From: Prosapia bicincta
Taxonomy: Eukaryota; Arthropoda; Insecta; Hemiptera; Cercopidae
Length of the DNA: 64,000 bases
Direction of reading: 5' to 3'
NCBI GenBank assembly: GCA_036971475.1
Contig: JBAIZL010000002.1
Location: forward strand, 128,651,033-128,715,032
Below, piece after piece: positions 61,419 to 64,000 of this stretch. Within the stretch, counting starts at the first letter, position 1; each line of letters starts with the position of its first letter. The notes below the pieces were generated by a model. The model made no database searches, was not told where the DNA came from, and saw only the letters and a list, made by a program, of their open reading frames with translations. Both the position numbers and the translations under genes were made by a program.

Positions 61419-64000
61419 GTCTATAACAATACGCTGTTCAGTTCACAGGTAGCTGTATTTTAAAAACTACTCTCGGAATCGCTTTGAAACAATTAATTTG
61501 AATTTAAAACTATTAAATCTATTTTTAAAAAATAATAAGCCAACAATATTCTTCAATAGACGTGAAGAATTGGTTCATTGTAAATTCAAGAAAATTTGAG
61601 AAACCAACGTTTCAATGAATATCTAAAACACTAGCCAGCAAGTTGATAAAAAAACGAGAGAAGCTTCCGATCAGGGAGGTGAAGAGATTTAGTAAACAAA
61701 TAATTAATCGTATAATCTTGGTCATCGGTTTATGTATATTCATTACGTCGGCAATATTGTAGCAAATCATTCCTGATGTTGCAGAAAGATCTCAGATAGA
61801 CGGGAAAGTAACAGACTGGTGCTGGCTGCCAACAATTAGAAGTTTTGAAAAAAAAAACATCTAACCTCACTTTATAACACACACAACGCATTTAAAATCA
61901 AGTTATCTTTATAAAACACAATTACAGATATATTACACGTAGTTTCCAGTTATAGTAGACTTGAGAAAACATAATCCTTTGTTAACACGAGCTTAACAAT
62001 CGATCTTTGGAACGAATGAAGGTCTTTAGTATATAATAATGTACACTAGGCTGGAGGCCAATCCACATGGCAATCGGTTAGCTTACGCGAAAATTTATTA
62101 TTTAATGGAATAGTTTCGTGCTCTGTTGTATAATGAAACTGTGAGTTTATGACGTTTTTGTGCGTTTTAAAGAGAGCTTATCTTCTTTTTCCAAAATATA
62201 TAATTTTTGGGGCATACGCACTAGTTTTATGATTTTTAAGAGTTCCTTAAGAAGTCCTTCATGACCAGAATGCGCGTGTTGGATAAATTTAAATACCTTA
62301 ATTTCTTTAAATGTATTATGTGTTTTTTATCGATATTTTTTTTTAAAAACCTTAAATATTTAGTGAGTTTCACAAGTAGTCAAATTTCCAAAAACAAATT
62401 AGTATAAGCTTGTGACTAGATAATTCTTCACTCGTTGACCTTCTAGTAACCTAATTAATTCATTGCGTACATCCTCCAACCGGTTCCTAAATTGAGAAAA
62501 AAATAAAAAGCTATTCTTAGAGAAATTTACAATTATATATAAAACCTAAATTAAACGTTAGAGAAAAAACGGAAATTATTTTTTCACCATTATAATTGTG
62601 TCTACCTTATATGCAATTTTTTAAAGAGATCTATGAACTTTTGGCAAAATACCTTGAAGAAACAGGGCAATGAAAGTATTAATTGAATAACCAGCTGATT
62701 CTGATAAATCCATTGTTACGACAGGCAGTGTGATTAATATAAGGCTTCTTCTTGTACTGCAGAGTTCAAGGCAGAAAAGGTTAGGTTAGGTCAGTTCTTT
62801 ATCTTGTACACAGAGATCCAGAATGTTGCGATGTGGTAGCCTTCTCATATTTTACACCCTTTATACAATTAAACAATAGAAATACAAAACTACTTTAGCG
62901 AATTTAAAAAGAAGGGATTATATTATCACAATTTAACACTGCTATATTGAAAAAAAAATTAATAACTTTACATATGGGTTTAATTGATTTTCACTGTTAT
63001 CAACGTTTGAAATAATTATGTTGAACAAAAATACATTTGATTCACAAGTCATTTCTTAACTCATGAATCAACCGTATTTTTATTCAACAAACAATTTTGT
63101 GATTATTTGGTAAATTAATTTTAGTATTAAATAATATTAACGTGAATGTTTTGTATTCTCAAGTTATAATTTTGAGGTATATTACTAAATAAAATGGCAT
63201 CGTTGAAATGTTACTAAATATGTGTTTATGGGTGTCTAGACTTTCAGTATTGTGCCAAATTGAAAAAACGCAGTTTAAATGAAATTAATATTTAGTTTAA
63301 TAAAACACTCAAATATAAGCCTAAATAGCGAAAATTGTTCACTAGTTATAAAATGAAAGCAATATTATTGTGGAGTGAAATAATTCTCCCCAGTTTGTTA
63401 AAATTACACTGGAGTGTTCTTGTTTATGAAAATAATTAGCTGATTGATTTTTAAAAGTTATAATTTTAAAAATGTACGTACAATTATATATTTTAGAGAA
63501 ATAATGTTATGCTGTTTTAAAATTGAGAAATTTCAAATAACCAAAATTGTAGTTTAAATTTTAAAGCAGTGTTTTCCAAAGCTGATAAACAATCTACGTA
63601 TCAATGACAAATTTTAATGACAGAGCATATTAAGGAATTAGTTTTGATTTATAACTCAACTAAAATTTGATATTTGTATAAACATAAGTACCTACACTGC
63701 TCCATATAAAATATATTAAGAAATTGGTTAAATTTAACGCTCAATAAATTAAATTCTTCTTAGTTTGTTTGAATTTTCTTAAATATCTTTATTGAAAATA
63801 AATCTAATAAATAAATAAAGATTTGTCATCGGCTCTTGAATAAATGTTACAATATAATAATAAAAATTACGCACATATTTTCTTTTAGGGAGAGTAAGTT
63901 TATCAATAAATAATTTACAAGTATAGAAAAAAAATAAATTCTAGATTTTAATTATTTCAATAAATTTGTTTTTGACAAATAAAAAAAAATTAATATTTTA
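61419..64000. other. AT-rich flank, nothing recognised
   Basis: About 2.6 kb of AT-rich sequence without long frames, tandem repeats or inverted repeats that I can define. A GGTTAGGTTAGG phrase near 62779 is isolated and too short to be a telomere-type array. Confidence 0.5.

Overview
This window looks like repeat-rich, AT-rich arthropod (most likely insect) nuclear DNA. It has no intact host gene that I can support, no rRNA or tRNA gene and no CRISPR array. The animal assignment rests on an I-clade non-LTR retrotransposon, a decayed hAT transposon, foldback and MITE-like inverted repeats, very long dinucleotide microsatellites and a 130-bp satellite array. Placement below insects is not possible by eye.

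Layout. 1-1680 holds inverted copies of a short dispersed repeat, a TA microsatellite, a copy of a microsatellite-cored repeat family, five 131-bp tandem repeats and a cluster of GC-rich hairpins. 1683-14181 is one giant inverted repeat: two arms of about 6.2 kb with paired coordinates summing to 15864, separated by an 87-bp unpaired centre (7889-7975) and bordered on both sides by the direct repeat TTAG. The arms carry promoter-like motif repeats near their tips, a decayed non-LTR endonuclease region and several degenerate tandem repeats. 14186-19353 is an I-like non-LTR retrotransposon on the + strand. Its ORF1 has three zinc knuckles. Its ORF2 (endonuclease, reverse transcriptase, RNase H, C-terminal zinc finger) is broken by a deletion, stops and frameshifts. 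A 3'-end fragment of a relative lies inverted at 19772-20110.

20111-36024 is a mosaic of small elements: inverted-repeat MITE-like units, a 2763-bp hAT element with a perfect 8-bp target duplication (24485-27247), a 395-bp palindromic MITE with its own 8-bp duplication (28039-28433), a 591-bp CA run, a foldback-like element with three 97-bp repeats in each arm (32185-33280), and compound microsatellites. 36025-59121 is a 23-kb satellite of about 177 monomers of 130 bp, with nested multi-monomer duplications and diverged edge-type monomers embedded inside. 59122-64000 is AT-rich flank with one 460-bp palindromic repeat and the probable end of another hAT-like element.

The only genes that work together here are those of the retrotransposon: ORF1 would package the RNA, and ORF2 would nick the target and reverse transcribe. 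This copy looks dead. The most interesting signals are the giant palindrome, the 3' hairpin of the retrotransposon supported by two covarying base pairs, the microsatellite-cored repeat family, and the internal architecture of the satellite.
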